Part shown: in pieces, positions 1-6,274 of the stretch
How the letters are laid out: the number at the start of each line of letters is the position of its first letter
How positions within the stretch are numbered: the stretch's first letter is position 1
From: Cellvibrionales bacterium UBA7375
GTDB taxonomy: Bacteria > Pseudomonadota > Gammaproteobacteria > Pseudomonadales > Porticoccaceae
Direction of reading: 5' to 3'
DNA: 6,294 nucleotides
Assembly (NCBI GenBank): GCA_002469845.1
Contig: DKNZ01000047.1
Span: 1-6,294 of the forward strand
Position numbers and translations under genes: made by a program
The notes under the pieces: generated by a model
Told to the model about the DNA's origin: nothing
The model's input: only the letters and a program-made list of their open reading frames with translations
Database searches by the model: none

Positions 1-739
1 AATTAATTAAACTTTTTAAATCATCCTCAGTATCTATTCCACCTGGAACAGCTGCGACAGCATCAGCTATATGAATAGCAATATTATTATACAAAAATCT
101 AAGTTGCTCTAAGGATTCGAGTATCTCTAGAGGGGCACGATCCCACTCAATAAATTGATTGAGACAATCGACCTTGTAGGCATAAATACCAATATGTCTT
201 CTAGCAGCCCTAGGAACTGTATCTTGAGAAAGGTCAAAAGCATCTCTAGGCCATGGAATTGGCGCACGACTAAAATAAGCAGCCATCTTATTATGATCTG
301 CCACGATCTTGACTGTATTAGGGTTAAGGAAGTCCTCAATCAAATTAATGGGCTCACAGAGTGTTGCAACACCCGCTTTTTGGTTGTTAAAAAGATTATT
401 CGCCACCTGATTAATAACCTCCGGAGGGATCATCGGCTCATCGCCCTGAACATTGACCACAATTTGCTGTGAGTCCAAGCCTAGTCTATCTGTAACCTCC
501 TGCAAGCGATCAGTACCTGACTGATGATCATCACGTGTCAAACAAACCTCAGCACCATATGAATGGGCTGCCTCCTCAATACGCTGATCATCAGTAGCAA
601 TAACCACTCGACTAGCTGAGCTTTTGCATGCCTGCTCCCAGACACGCTGAATCATCGACTTGCCCTTAATGTCACGCAAAGGCTTACCCGGCAAACGAGA
701 AGAGGCATAGCGAGCAGGTATAACAACAATAAATTGCAT
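1..739 (-). CDS. kdsB: 3-deoxy-manno-octulosonate cytidylyltransferase (CMP-Kdo synthetase), 3'-truncated by window edge
   Basis: KdsB couples Kdo to CTP, giving CMP-Kdo and pyrophosphate in the cytoplasm. CMP-Kdo is the donor for Kdo addition to lipid IVA. The frame is open from the ATG at 739 to the left edge, giving 246 codons with no stop. Family landmarks, in order: nucleotide-binding PARYASSRLPGKPL (residues 8-21), HQSGTDR (72-78), metal-binding VQGDEP (97-102), FSRAPIPW (156-163), HIGIYAY (182-188), ESLEQLR (208-214) and the C-terminal GGIDT (233-237). E. coli KdsB is about 248 residues, so only a few codons and the stop should lie beyond position 1. The start is supported by AGGA six bases upstream, which overlaps the lpxK stop codon, and by the N-terminal alignment MQFIVVIPAR to E. 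coli MSFVVIIPAR (from memory). It is the third gene of the msbA-lpxK-kdsB operon, eight bases after lpxK, so translation is probably coupled. Confidence 0.97.
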   Translation of the reverse strand, partial: MQFIVVIPARYASSRLPGKPLRDIKGKSMIQRVWEQACKSSASRVVIATDDQRIEEAAHSYGAEVCLTRDDHQSGTDRLQEVTDRLGLDSQQIVVNVQGDEPMIPPEVINQVANNLFNNQKAGVATLCEPINLIEDFLNPNTVKIVADHNKMAAYFSRAPIPWPRDAFDLSQDTVPRAARRHIGIYAYKVDCLNQFIEWDRAPLEILESLEQLRFLYNNIAIHIADAVAAVPGGIDTEDDLKSLIN

Positions 740-750
740 ATTAATTCCTA
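740..750 (-). promoter_or_regulatory. kdsB ribosome binding site overlapping lpxK stop
   Basis: On the minus strand the lpxK stop TAG is the start of TAGGA. Its AGGA (746-749) sits six bases before the kdsB ATG, good Shine-Dalgarno spacing. The overlap of stop codon and ribosome site suggests that ribosomes finishing lpxK re-initiate on kdsB. It also fixes the kdsB start and leaves no room for another gene between the two. Confidence 0.7.
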
Positions 751-1764
751 ATTTGGCTCGTTTATATCAACAGCACCCATAAGACTACTTATAAAATTAG
801 CTGAAATATCAGCTTTAACGTCAAGCACCCACACATGCTTCAAGTCGATAGAGGAAAATTTTACCGCATCTTTTGAAGTGATTATTACAGGACAATCATC
901 TTCGATGGTTAAATCAGAATACGTCATAACCTGATGATCATCATAGCTAATTAATATTACCTCAAAACCCAATGATTCTAAGGTGTCGGCAAAACGCTGA
1001 GGATTGCCAATAGCCGCCAAAGCAAATACATTTTTTGGCCCAGACCAATCACCGAGATTAACAATCTCTCCCGAAGATAGATTGCGAAAATGTTGCGGCT
1101 TTATATGGAATACTTCATCGACATTAATAGTATTTTCCAGGCTATGCTCATCATTAACAACAACAAAATCCACAGAATTCAATCGTGATACCGGTTCTCT
1201 TAAAGGGCCAGCAGGCAAACAATGCCTATTGCCAAACCCACGAGCGCCGTCAATTACCGCTATTTCAATATCGCGATGTAATCGATAATGCTGCAATCCA
1301 TCATCACATAAAATCACGTCACAACTAAAGTTCTGCAAAGCATATTCCACACCGCGACAACGATCTGGATCAACCACCACCATACACTTATCCAATGGTA
1401 AGTTTTGCCTTATCAATAAAGGTTCATCGCCGCACTCAGACGCCTTCGAATCAAGCATGACCTGTAATGGATAATTATTAGAGCTAGCGCCATAACCCCT
1501 ACTAACAATTCCAACCGTTAAACCACGATCAATTAAACCATGGGCCAAGGCTATTATTAGGGGCGTTTTACCACAGCCGCCCACAGAGATATTACCGACC
1601 ACAACAACGGGGGATGAAAAGCTTTTACCCTGATAATAAAAACGAAGAACTAACCGACGAAAAAAGGCCAAAAAACGGAACAATAATGAAACAGGCCACA
1701 ATAAAAGGGCCCATGAGCAACTGGAGTGCCAAGCTTTTATGACTCGCTTTTGCATGCTATCCAT
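748..1764 (-). CDS. lpxK: Tetraacyldisaccharide 4'-kinase (lipid A 4'-kinase)
   Basis: LpxK transfers the gamma-phosphate of ATP to the 4'-OH of tetraacyldisaccharide-1-phosphate, producing lipid IVA at the cytoplasmic face of the inner membrane. The 338-residue protein is close to the usual length (about 328 in E. coli). An N-terminal hydrophobic/basic segment (about residues 17-45) fits the family's membrane anchor. The P-loop is GNISVGGCGKTP (57-68), the LpxK form GNxxxGGxGKTP. Further landmarks are SRGYG (88-92), GDEP (112-115), DDGLQH (154-159), LPAGPLREP (183-191), AIGNPQRF (251-258) and TSKDAVK (296-302). The start is slightly uncertain: the first ATG has only a weak upstream site (CTGAG), and a second ATG three codons later (M4) has GGA four bases before it. 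The gene begins 11 bases after the msbA stop and ends eight bases before kdsB, so it is mid-operon. No motif is missing, so an active kinase is expected. Confidence 0.97.
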   Translation of the reverse strand: MDSMQKRVIKAWHSSCSWALLLWPVSLLFRFLAFFRRLVLRFYYQGKSFSSPVVVVGNISVGGCGKTPLIIALAHGLIDRGLTVGIVSRGYGASSNNYPLQVMLDSKASECGDEPLLIRQNLPLDKCMVVVDPDRCRGVEYALQNFSCDVILCDDGLQHYRLHRDIEIAVIDGARGFGNRHCLPAGPLREPVSRLNSVDFVVVNDEHSLENTINVDEVFHIKPQHFRNLSSGEIVNLGDWSGPKNVFALAAIGNPQRFADTLESLGFEVILISYDDHQVMTYSDLTIEDDCPVIITSKDAVKFSSIDLKHVWVLDVKADISANFISSLMGAVDINEPN

Positions 1765-1775
1765 AATAGTCTCAG

Positions 1776-3623
1776 TTAGACTAGCGCATCATCAACGCTT
1801 TCAAATTCTTGGTTATACAGCTGAGCATATCGACCCGAACGTTTGAGAAGCTCTGCATGAGAGCCCTGCTCAACAATCCGCCCCGCCTCCATAACCAATA
1901 TTCGATCAGCTTTTTCAACCGTACTCAGACGATGAGCGATAACAAAGGTTGTTCTATCTTTAATGAGTCCCTCTAGCGCAGATTGAATATAACGCTCAGA
2001 ATCAGTATCTAAGGCTGATGTAGCCTCATCCAGAATAAGTATGGGCGCATCCTTCAAAATGGCCCTAGCAATCGCTATACGCTGCCTCTGACCACCAGAC
2101 AACATAACACCATCATCACCAATAATAGTGTCATAGCCATTGGGCATATTAGTAATAAAATCATCTGCATTGGCCATCTTTGCAGCAGCCTTTACCTCAT
2201 CAGAAGACTTGCCAGCCAAATCACCATAAGCAATATTATTAAATATTGTGCCATTAAACAATGTTACCTTTTGGCTAACTACAGCAATTTGATGGCGCAA
2301 GCTAGTCAAAGAATAATCTTTGATATCAATGCCGTCTAGCAAGATAGCGCCGTGATTCAAGCTATAAAACCTTGGTATCAAATTAACTAAAGTTGATTTT
2401 CCACTGCCTGAGGAACCTACCAAGGCGATGGTTTGACCAGGCTCTACAGAAAAATCAATATCAAACAAAACCTGTTTTTTACTCGACTGGTAAGTAAAGC
2501 TTAAATCTTGAAAAACAAATTGACCCTTCGCCGATTTAATCTCAATGGTTCCAGCATCAAGCTCAGAATCAGCATCTAAAACCTCAAAAATTGACTGTGC
2601 CGCAGCAATGCCACGCTGAATAGCACTGTTTACTTCTGTCAATTGACGTATTGGTTTTACCAACATGCCAGAGGCTACCAAAAAGGTAATAAAGCTGCCC
2701 GCTGTCATAGATGACAAAATGCTTGGACTCAACATAAAAGCAGTTACAGCTGCAAAGGCAAGAGATACTATAAGCATTACCAAGGGATTAGAAACACCCT
2801 CAGTGAACGCCATCTTCATATTTTGCCGACGATTATTGTGACTAGCTTTCTCCATTCTAGCGCGCTCGGTTTCAGCGCCGCCAAACATGCGTACCTCTTG
2901 ATAACCGCTGACCACCTCTTGTGTTACTTGTGTTACATCACCCATAGCAGATTGAATACGCTTACTGATTAAGCGAAAACGCGTACTGACAATAGACACT
3001 AAAAAAGCAATAAACGGCATAACTGCAATAAAAAATAGCGTCAGTTTCCAGTTAATGTAAAATAAGTAGCCTATCAGACCAATCACCAAGCTACCCTGCT
3101 GCAAAAGAGCCTTAATAGCTCTTGTTCCAGCCTCGGTAACCTGTTGTACATTAAATGTTACAACGGATACAAGATGCCCCGACATCGATCGATTGAAAAA
3201 GTCAGAGGGCAAGTGTAAATACTTAGAGAGGATATCGGTTCGCAGTGCATGTACTAAAAAATTTGACACATAGGCCAATCCATAACTACCAATTAAATAG
3301 CCTAAACCGCGAAAAACACTTATAGCGATCAAAAATATGGGTATAACCACTACCCCATTGACGAGATCCGAGTCCCCATAAAAAGCCTTAGCTATTGATG
3401 AGGTAATTCCTGCAGAAGGGACATTAGAGGCAGTATTTGCAGCAGAATTCATTGAGCCAACGGTATCAGTGATATAGCCCAGCAAGTCTACAAATGCAAT
3501 TTCCGCAGCAGAATGCATAAACAAGCCAAGTATACTCACTAAAAATGCGAGCCAATACCGCCCGACATATCTAAGTAGACGAAGATACGTCTGAAACCCC
3601 GAAGAACCACTTCCCTTTGACAT
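1776..3623 (-). CDS. msbA: Lipid A export ABC transporter, permease/ATPase MsbA
   Basis: MsbA is a homodimeric half-transporter that flips Kdo-lipid A core from the inner to the outer leaflet of the inner membrane using ATP. From the ATG at 3623 it has 615 residues (E. coli 582). The transmembrane domain fills about residues 22-340. The ATPase domain has A-loop Tyr378, Walker A GSSGSGKST (403-411), Q-loop Gln451, signature LSGGQ (508-512), Walker B ILILDEAT (528-535) with catalytic Glu533, D-loop SALD (536-539) and switch His564 in VIAHRLST. MFGGAE (246-251), INWKLTLFF and TAGSFITF also fit MsbA rather than a generic exporter, and the lpxK neighbour agrees. The start was chosen for AAGAG seven bases upstream. 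The frame stays open 21 codons further to a TTG at 3686, but that extension has no family resemblance. One oddity is a Ser/Ala/Asn-rich loop between the first two membrane spans (about residues 52-90), longer than in E. coli. It is the first gene of the operon. Confidence 0.95.
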   Translation of the reverse strand: MSKGSGSSGFQTYLRLLRYVGRYWLAFLVSILGLFMHSAAEIAFVDLLGYITDTVGSMNSAANTASNVPSAGITSSIAKAFYGDSDLVNGVVVIPIFLIAISVFRGLGYLIGSYGLAYVSNFLVHALRTDILSKYLHLPSDFFNRSMSGHLVSVVTFNVQQVTEAGTRAIKALLQQGSLVIGLIGYLFYINWKLTLFFIAVMPFIAFLVSIVSTRFRLISKRIQSAMGDVTQVTQEVVSGYQEVRMFGGAETERARMEKASHNNRRQNMKMAFTEGVSNPLVMLIVSLAFAAVTAFMLSPSILSSMTAGSFITFLVASGMLVKPIRQLTEVNSAIQRGIAAAQSIFEVLDADSELDAGTIEIKSAKGQFVFQDLSFTYQSSKKQVLFDIDFSVEPGQTIALVGSSGSGKSTLVNLIPRFYSLNHGAILLDGIDIKDYSLTSLRHQIAVVSQKVTLFNGTIFNNIAYGDLAGKSSDEVKAAAKMANADDFITNMPNGYDTIIGDDGVMLSGGQRQRIAIARAILKDAPILILDEATSALDTDSERYIQSALEGLIKDRTTFVIAHRLSTVEKADRILVMEAGRIVEQGSHAELLKRSGRYAQLYNQEFESVDDALV

Positions 3624-3635
3624 AAATATGCTCTT
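3624..3635 (-). promoter_or_regulatory. msbA ribosome binding site
   Basis: On the minus strand AAGAG (3631-3635) lies seven bases before the ATG at 3623. This is a moderate Shine-Dalgarno match at correct spacing, and it decides the start in favour of this ATG over the upstream in-frame TTG. Confidence 0.55.
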
Positions 3636-3757
3636 ATTAATTACAACCAACCCAGAAACCAATGATGCTTTAAAACAATTAAACAAAAAATTTAGACACC
3701 AAAAGCACCATCAAAAAACCCATAGAATGTTTAACGAAATAACTTTAACATAAACTA

Positions 3758-3786
3758 TTGAGTAGCCCTATCTCATAGCGTAAAAT
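3758..3786 (+). promoter_or_regulatory. Candidate distal sigma70 promoter for the secreted glucanase gene
   Basis: TTGAGT (3758-3763) and TAAAAT (3781-3786) are separated by exactly 17 bases. They match the consensus -35 at four of six and the -10 at five of six positions. Transcription would start about 100 bases before the ATG at 3894, leaving a long AT-rich leader. Found by eye; in AT-rich DNA such matches arise by chance. Confidence 0.4.
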
Positions 3787-3829
3787 AACTATTAATTTTT
3801 TTATGTTATGGTAGCAGACCTAAAGTTTT

Positions 3830-3859
3830 TTGCAGCCCGAATAAAAAATCATATATGAT
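3830..3859 (+). promoter_or_regulatory. Candidate proximal sigma70 promoter for the secreted glucanase gene
   Basis: TTGCAG (3830-3835) and TATGAT (3854-3859) are separated by 18 bases, with four of six and five of six consensus matches. The start point would fall near 3866, about 28 bases before the ATG. The -10 box lies inside the palindrome at 3847-3860, so a bound repressor would block this promoter. There is no good Shine-Dalgarno site before the ATG at 3894; the preceding bases are mainly A and T. Confidence 0.4.
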
Positions 3860-3860
3860 T
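3847..3860. promoter_or_regulatory. Perfect 14-base palindrome, possible operator
   Basis: AATCATATATGATT reads identically on both strands. It sits in the divergent region and covers the proximal -10 box of the plus-strand gene. On the minus strand TTGAAA (3874-3879) lies 18 bases before TATATG (3850-3855), so a weak promoter toward msbA could use the same element. That an operator for a dimeric regulator lies here is inference from symmetry and position; no regulator gene is in the window. Confidence 0.35.
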
Positions 3861-3893
3861 GGGTAAAGTTACGTTTCAAATGAAAAATTTAAC

Positions 3894-6230
3894 ATGCGAT
3901 TAAAAAGCTTTGCCATCACTACCCTACTGTCACTTGGTATTAATAGCCTTGCAGTGTTACCTACCTATGCAGAAACACTAAGCTGGGATATTGATAATGA
4001 TGGCAATACTGATGCTTTAACCGATGGCCTGTTATTACTAAGATTTAGTTTTGAACTCACTGGTGATTCCCTTACCAGTGGCGCTATATCGGCAGGGTCT
4101 AATCTTTCTCCCTCAGAAGTAGAAACCAAACTGAATGCCACTCAAGCGATTGCTGATATAGATGGTAATGGTGAAGTTGATGCATTAACAGATGGCATAC
4201 TACTTTTACGTTATTTATTTGATGTATCCGGTGATTCTTTAATTGATGGGGTTATATCGACTAATGCAACACGTAATACTGTATCTGCAATAAATCAGTA
4301 CATACAACAATATTTACCTATTTCTCGACTTAGCGCAAAAAGAGGCATTGGTTATGGCACTGGCGGAGGTCAGCAAGAGCTTTCTATTCAGGATTTAAAC
4401 CTTATTGACGAAAGAATGTCATGGTTTTACGACTGGAGTACGTCTTCTCCTGAATCAGTTAGAGGAATATATCCATCCATGGGTATTGATTTCACCCCAA
4501 TGTTATGGGGTGCTAACTCCAACGAATTCAGCATTCGTCAATATCTTGATAATAATCCTGGTGTTAAATATTTACTTGGCTTTAATGAACCTACACATTT
4601 AAATCAGGCCAATCTAACACCTCAACAAGCAGCTGATGCATGGCCTATATTAGAGAGTATTGCTGATGACTATAATTTGCAATTAGTTAGCCCAGCTGTT
4701 GGCAACTCTACCCTTTATGGTGCATGGGATTATCTGGATGCTTTTTTTGCAGCATGCACTAACTGTCGAGTGGATTTTATTGCCGTGCATAAATATGGAA
4801 AAGATCAAGAAAACTTTAAGGAGTTTGTAACTGAATCCTATCGATATGGAAAGCCAATCTGGGTAACAGAGTGGGCTGGTAACGGTGGCGGTGGCGGTGC
4901 CAATTGGCCACAGATACCGGAGGAACATATAGATTTTTTGGCCGAAACAACGCGCTGGCTTGAGGCAGAAGATAACGTCTATAGATACGCTTGGTTTGTG
5001 GGGCGTAACAGGCAGGGCATTGATAATTTTCCTTATAACGGACTCCTAGGAGAAAATGGCGAAACAACGGCCCTAGGGGAGACTTATTTTTCTATACCCA
5101 GTAAGGGTTATAGCTACCGAAGTGGCACAATAATTCCAGCGGTGGGTGCGAATAATCTAGAGGGTTTTACCCACAATGAGGTTTCAGATGGCGATAATAT
5201 TGTTGCAACAACCGCAGACACATCGGCTAATAGCTATTTAGAGTTTGATTTTAATATTCAAGAAGCACAAAACTATGTGCTTGAGATTAGAGTTGCATCC
5301 CCTTCTAATGCTTCACTTACCCTATTACAGGGACAAGAAACGTTTGAAGCTATTCAAACTATTAATGTAGGGACAACGCCCAATTGGCAAACTATTGTAT
5401 CTGACGCTTTTGAATTAAGCACAGGGAAGAAAACTCTTCGAATTGAGGCAGACCCCACTATTGCAATAACCTCTGTTAAATTAGCTACCCCTAATAGTTT
5501 GTCAGAAACACCGCCTCCAGCGGGAATTACCGTTGGAGAAAGTCCAGACTTTATTGCAAGAGACGATACTACTTGGACCCATGTGATACCTTTGGTGTAC
5601 TCATCAGATGGCGCATCAAGTCAAGGGACACAAACATTTTCGCTTAATATAACTGAATTACCGGATGATGGCGCTGGGTACAGAGTTATCAGAACAAATG
5701 CTAATGGCTTTTGGTTCAGTTCAAGTCGGAAAGAATTAGTGCTAGGCAATAACTTCATTACCGTTGCAAGTGAAAACTTTGATAGACATGTCAGGATTCA
5801 GTTATCCAGTCCTGCTATTAGATTTGATTCACTATCTATCAATGAATCTCAAGTTTTACCGGATTCTGATTCTCAAGATACAGGACAAAGTACAGAATTA
5901 TCCGTGGGTGAAAGCGCAGCTTTTTCATCAACTGACAACGACACATGGATAAAAGTGATTACCTTAGCACTTGCTTCTGATGGTGCCTCAAGTCAGGCTA
6001 GCCAGACATTATCAATTAATATTACAGAGTTACCTAATGCTGGTGCGAGCTATCGTATTTATAAAACAACAGCTAATGGCAATCAATATTTTGGAAATGC
6101 ACAAGCATTAGTGCTTGGCGATAACAGTATTACAGTTTCATCTGTCACTTTTGATAGAACAGTAAAAATTCAAGTATCGAGTGCTGATGTAAAGTTTGAT
6201 AGTCTTTCTGTGAATGGCAATCAGCTATAG
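3894..6230 (+). CDS. Secreted multidomain GH128-like endo-beta-1,3-glucanase with dockerin-like repeats
   Basis: This is probably an exported hydrolase of beta-1,3-glucan such as laminarin; the substrate is inferred from the family. The 778 residues run as follows: signal peptide (1-26, cleavage after PTYA), two dockerin-type Ca-binding repeats (31-64, 87-120), the catalytic domain (about 148-401), a CBM6/35-like beta-sandwich (about 408-531), a Pro-containing linker, then two homologous repeats of 107 residues (547-653 and 671-777). The catalytic domain resembles GH128 (Asl1/Glyco_hydro_cc): KRGIGY (149-154), WFYDWS (177-182), PMLWG (202-206), LGFNEP with likely acid/base Glu232, SPAVG, a Cys288/Cys291 pair, DFIAVHKY (294-301) and PIWVTEWA with likely nucleophile Glu326. 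The 94-residue spacing of the two Glu fits the family. Oddities are Lys300 where HWY is usual and a five-Gly run after the nucleophile. There is no C-terminal sorting signal or lipobox. It stands alone and divergent from msbA. Family call fairly sure; exact specificity uncertain. Confidence 0.88.
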   Translation: MRLKSFAITTLLSLGINSLAVLPTYAETLSWDIDNDGNTDALTDGLLLLRFSFELTGDSLTSGAISAGSNLSPSEVETKLNATQAIADIDGNGEVDALTDGILLLRYLFDVSGDSLIDGVISTNATRNTVSAINQYIQQYLPISRLSAKRGIGYGTGGGQQELSIQDLNLIDERMSWFYDWSTSSPESVRGIYPSMGIDFTPMLWGANSNEFSIRQYLDNNPGVKYLLGFNEPTHLNQANLTPQQAADAWPILESIADDYNLQLVSPAVGNSTLYGAWDYLDAFFAACTNCRVDFIAVHKYGKDQENFKEFVTESYRYGKPIWVTEWAGNGGGGGANWPQIPEEHIDFLAETTRWLEAEDNVYRYAWFVGRNRQGIDNFPYNGLLGENGETTALGETYFSIPSKGYSYRSGTIIPAVGANNLEGFTHNEVSDGDNIVATTADTSANSYLEFDFNIQEAQNYVLEIRVASPSNASLTLLQGQETFEAIQTINVGTTPNWQTIVSDAFELSTGKKTLRIEADPTIAITSVKLATPNSLSETPPPAGITVGESPDFIARDDTTWTHVIPLVYSSDGASSQGTQTFSLNITELPDDGAGYRVIRTNANGFWFSSSRKELVLGNNFITVASENFDRHVRIQLSSPAIRFDSLSINESQVLPDSDSQDTGQSTELSVGESAAFSSTDNDTWIKVITLALASDGASSQASQTLSINITELPNAGASYRIYKTTANGNQYFGNAQALVLGDNSITVSSVTFDRTVKIQVSSADVKFDSLSVNGNQL
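3984..4253 (+). repeat. Two dockerin type I-like calcium-binding repeats (within the glucanase)
   Basis: Residues 31-64 and 87-120 of the secreted enzyme are two copies of one pattern: an EF-hand-like loop, then ALTDG, then a short hydrophobic helix (LLLLRFSF or ILLLRYLF), then GDSL. Copy one has acidic ligands D32, D34, D36, D40 and D44. Copy two has D88, D90, N92, D96 and D100. The 56-residue offset and ~22-residue intervening stretch fit a complete dockerin pair. In non-cellulosomal marine bacteria the partner of such modules is unknown to me. They sit at the mature N-terminus, whereas clostridial dockerins are usually C-terminal. Confidence 0.8.
4335..5096 (+). other. GH128-like catalytic domain (within the glucanase)
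   Basis: This stretch encodes about residues 148-401, the (beta/alpha)8-barrel region. The likely acid/base Glu232 is encoded at 4587-4589 and the likely nucleophile Glu326 at 4869-4871. Residue 300, usually Trp in the HWY motif as I recall it, is Lys (AAA at 4791-4793). Boundaries are estimated from the first and last family-like motifs. Confidence 0.8.
5115..5486 (+). other. CBM6/35-like beta-sandwich module (within the glucanase)
   Basis: Residues about 408-531 show the spacing of a CBM6/35-type module: SYLEFDFNIQEAQNYVLEIR (447-466) followed by VAS, a short turn, NWQTIV (497-502), then GKKTLRIEAD (511-520) and a final strand with SVKLA. This matches the family pattern of Y-leu-RVAS, W-Q-T and a G-x-H/K-T-L-R-I ending. 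The usual GDWLEY-like signature is weak, so binding ability and specificity are not clear. Carbohydrate binding is inferred. Confidence 0.55.
5532..5852 (+). repeat. C-terminal module repeat, copy A (107 codons)
   Basis: Residues 547-653 form the first of two tandem modules. Shared hallmarks are VGES, TW near residue 15, SDGASSQ, NITELP, YR, ANG, LVLG, ITV, FDR and IQxSS, then FDSLSxN. The pattern looks all-beta, with alternating hydrophobic residues. I do not recognise an established Pfam or CBM family. The position after a CBM-like module in a secreted glycosidase suggests carbohydrate or surface binding (inference). Confidence 0.85.
5904..6224 (+). repeat. C-terminal module repeat, copy B (107 codons)
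   Basis: Residues 671-777 align with copy A over the full 107 residues without a gap, with about 59 identities by hand count (55%). The offset is 124 residues, leaving a 17-residue Ser/Asp/Gln-rich linker. The copy ends one residue before the protein's C-terminus, so it is complete. Divergence is highest around residues 729-738, where copy A has a Trp/Phe/Ser-rich stretch. This could be a binding loop that differs between copies. Confidence 0.85.
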
Positions 6231-6259
6231 CACTCACTTGAGTGAGAAGATAAGTATCT
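6231..6259. other. Short inverted repeats between the glucanase gene and tRNA
   Basis: Directly after the stop codon, CTCAC (6233-6237) and GTGAG (6242-6246) can form a five-pair stem with loop TTGA. AGATA (6248-6252) and TATCT (6255-6259) form a second inverted repeat with a two-base gap. No T-tract follows on either side, so a standard intrinsic terminator is not supported. These could still slow or stop convergent transcription from the two sides. Confidence 0.25.
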
Positions 6260-6274
6260 AAGAGACAAATAAAT

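Noticed and set aside
155..472. Plus-strand open frame of 105 codons opposite kdsB
   Set aside because: It lies entirely antisense to a clearly conserved kdsB, has no recognisable domain and has no convincing ribosome site.
1004..1288. Plus-strand open frame of 94 codons opposite lpxK
   Set aside because: Antisense to conserved lpxK coding sequence, with composition as expected for a shadow frame.
3624..3686. N-terminal extension of MsbA by 21 codons from a TTG at 3686
   Set aside because: TTG start without a clear ribosome site, no resemblance to MsbA N-termini, and a well-placed AAGAG supports the ATG at 3623.
3730..3749. Direct repeat TTTAAC spaced 14 bases apart in the divergent region
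   Set aside because: Six-base repeats are expected by chance in such AT-rich sequence and no further copies are in phase.
4683..5067. Two overlapping minus-strand open frames inside the glucanase gene
   Set aside because: Both are antisense to the conserved catalytic domain, overlap each other and show no family motifs.
6233..6246. Intrinsic terminator after the glucanase gene
   Set aside because: The stem has only five pairs and no T-tract follows, so it is recorded only as a short inverted repeat.
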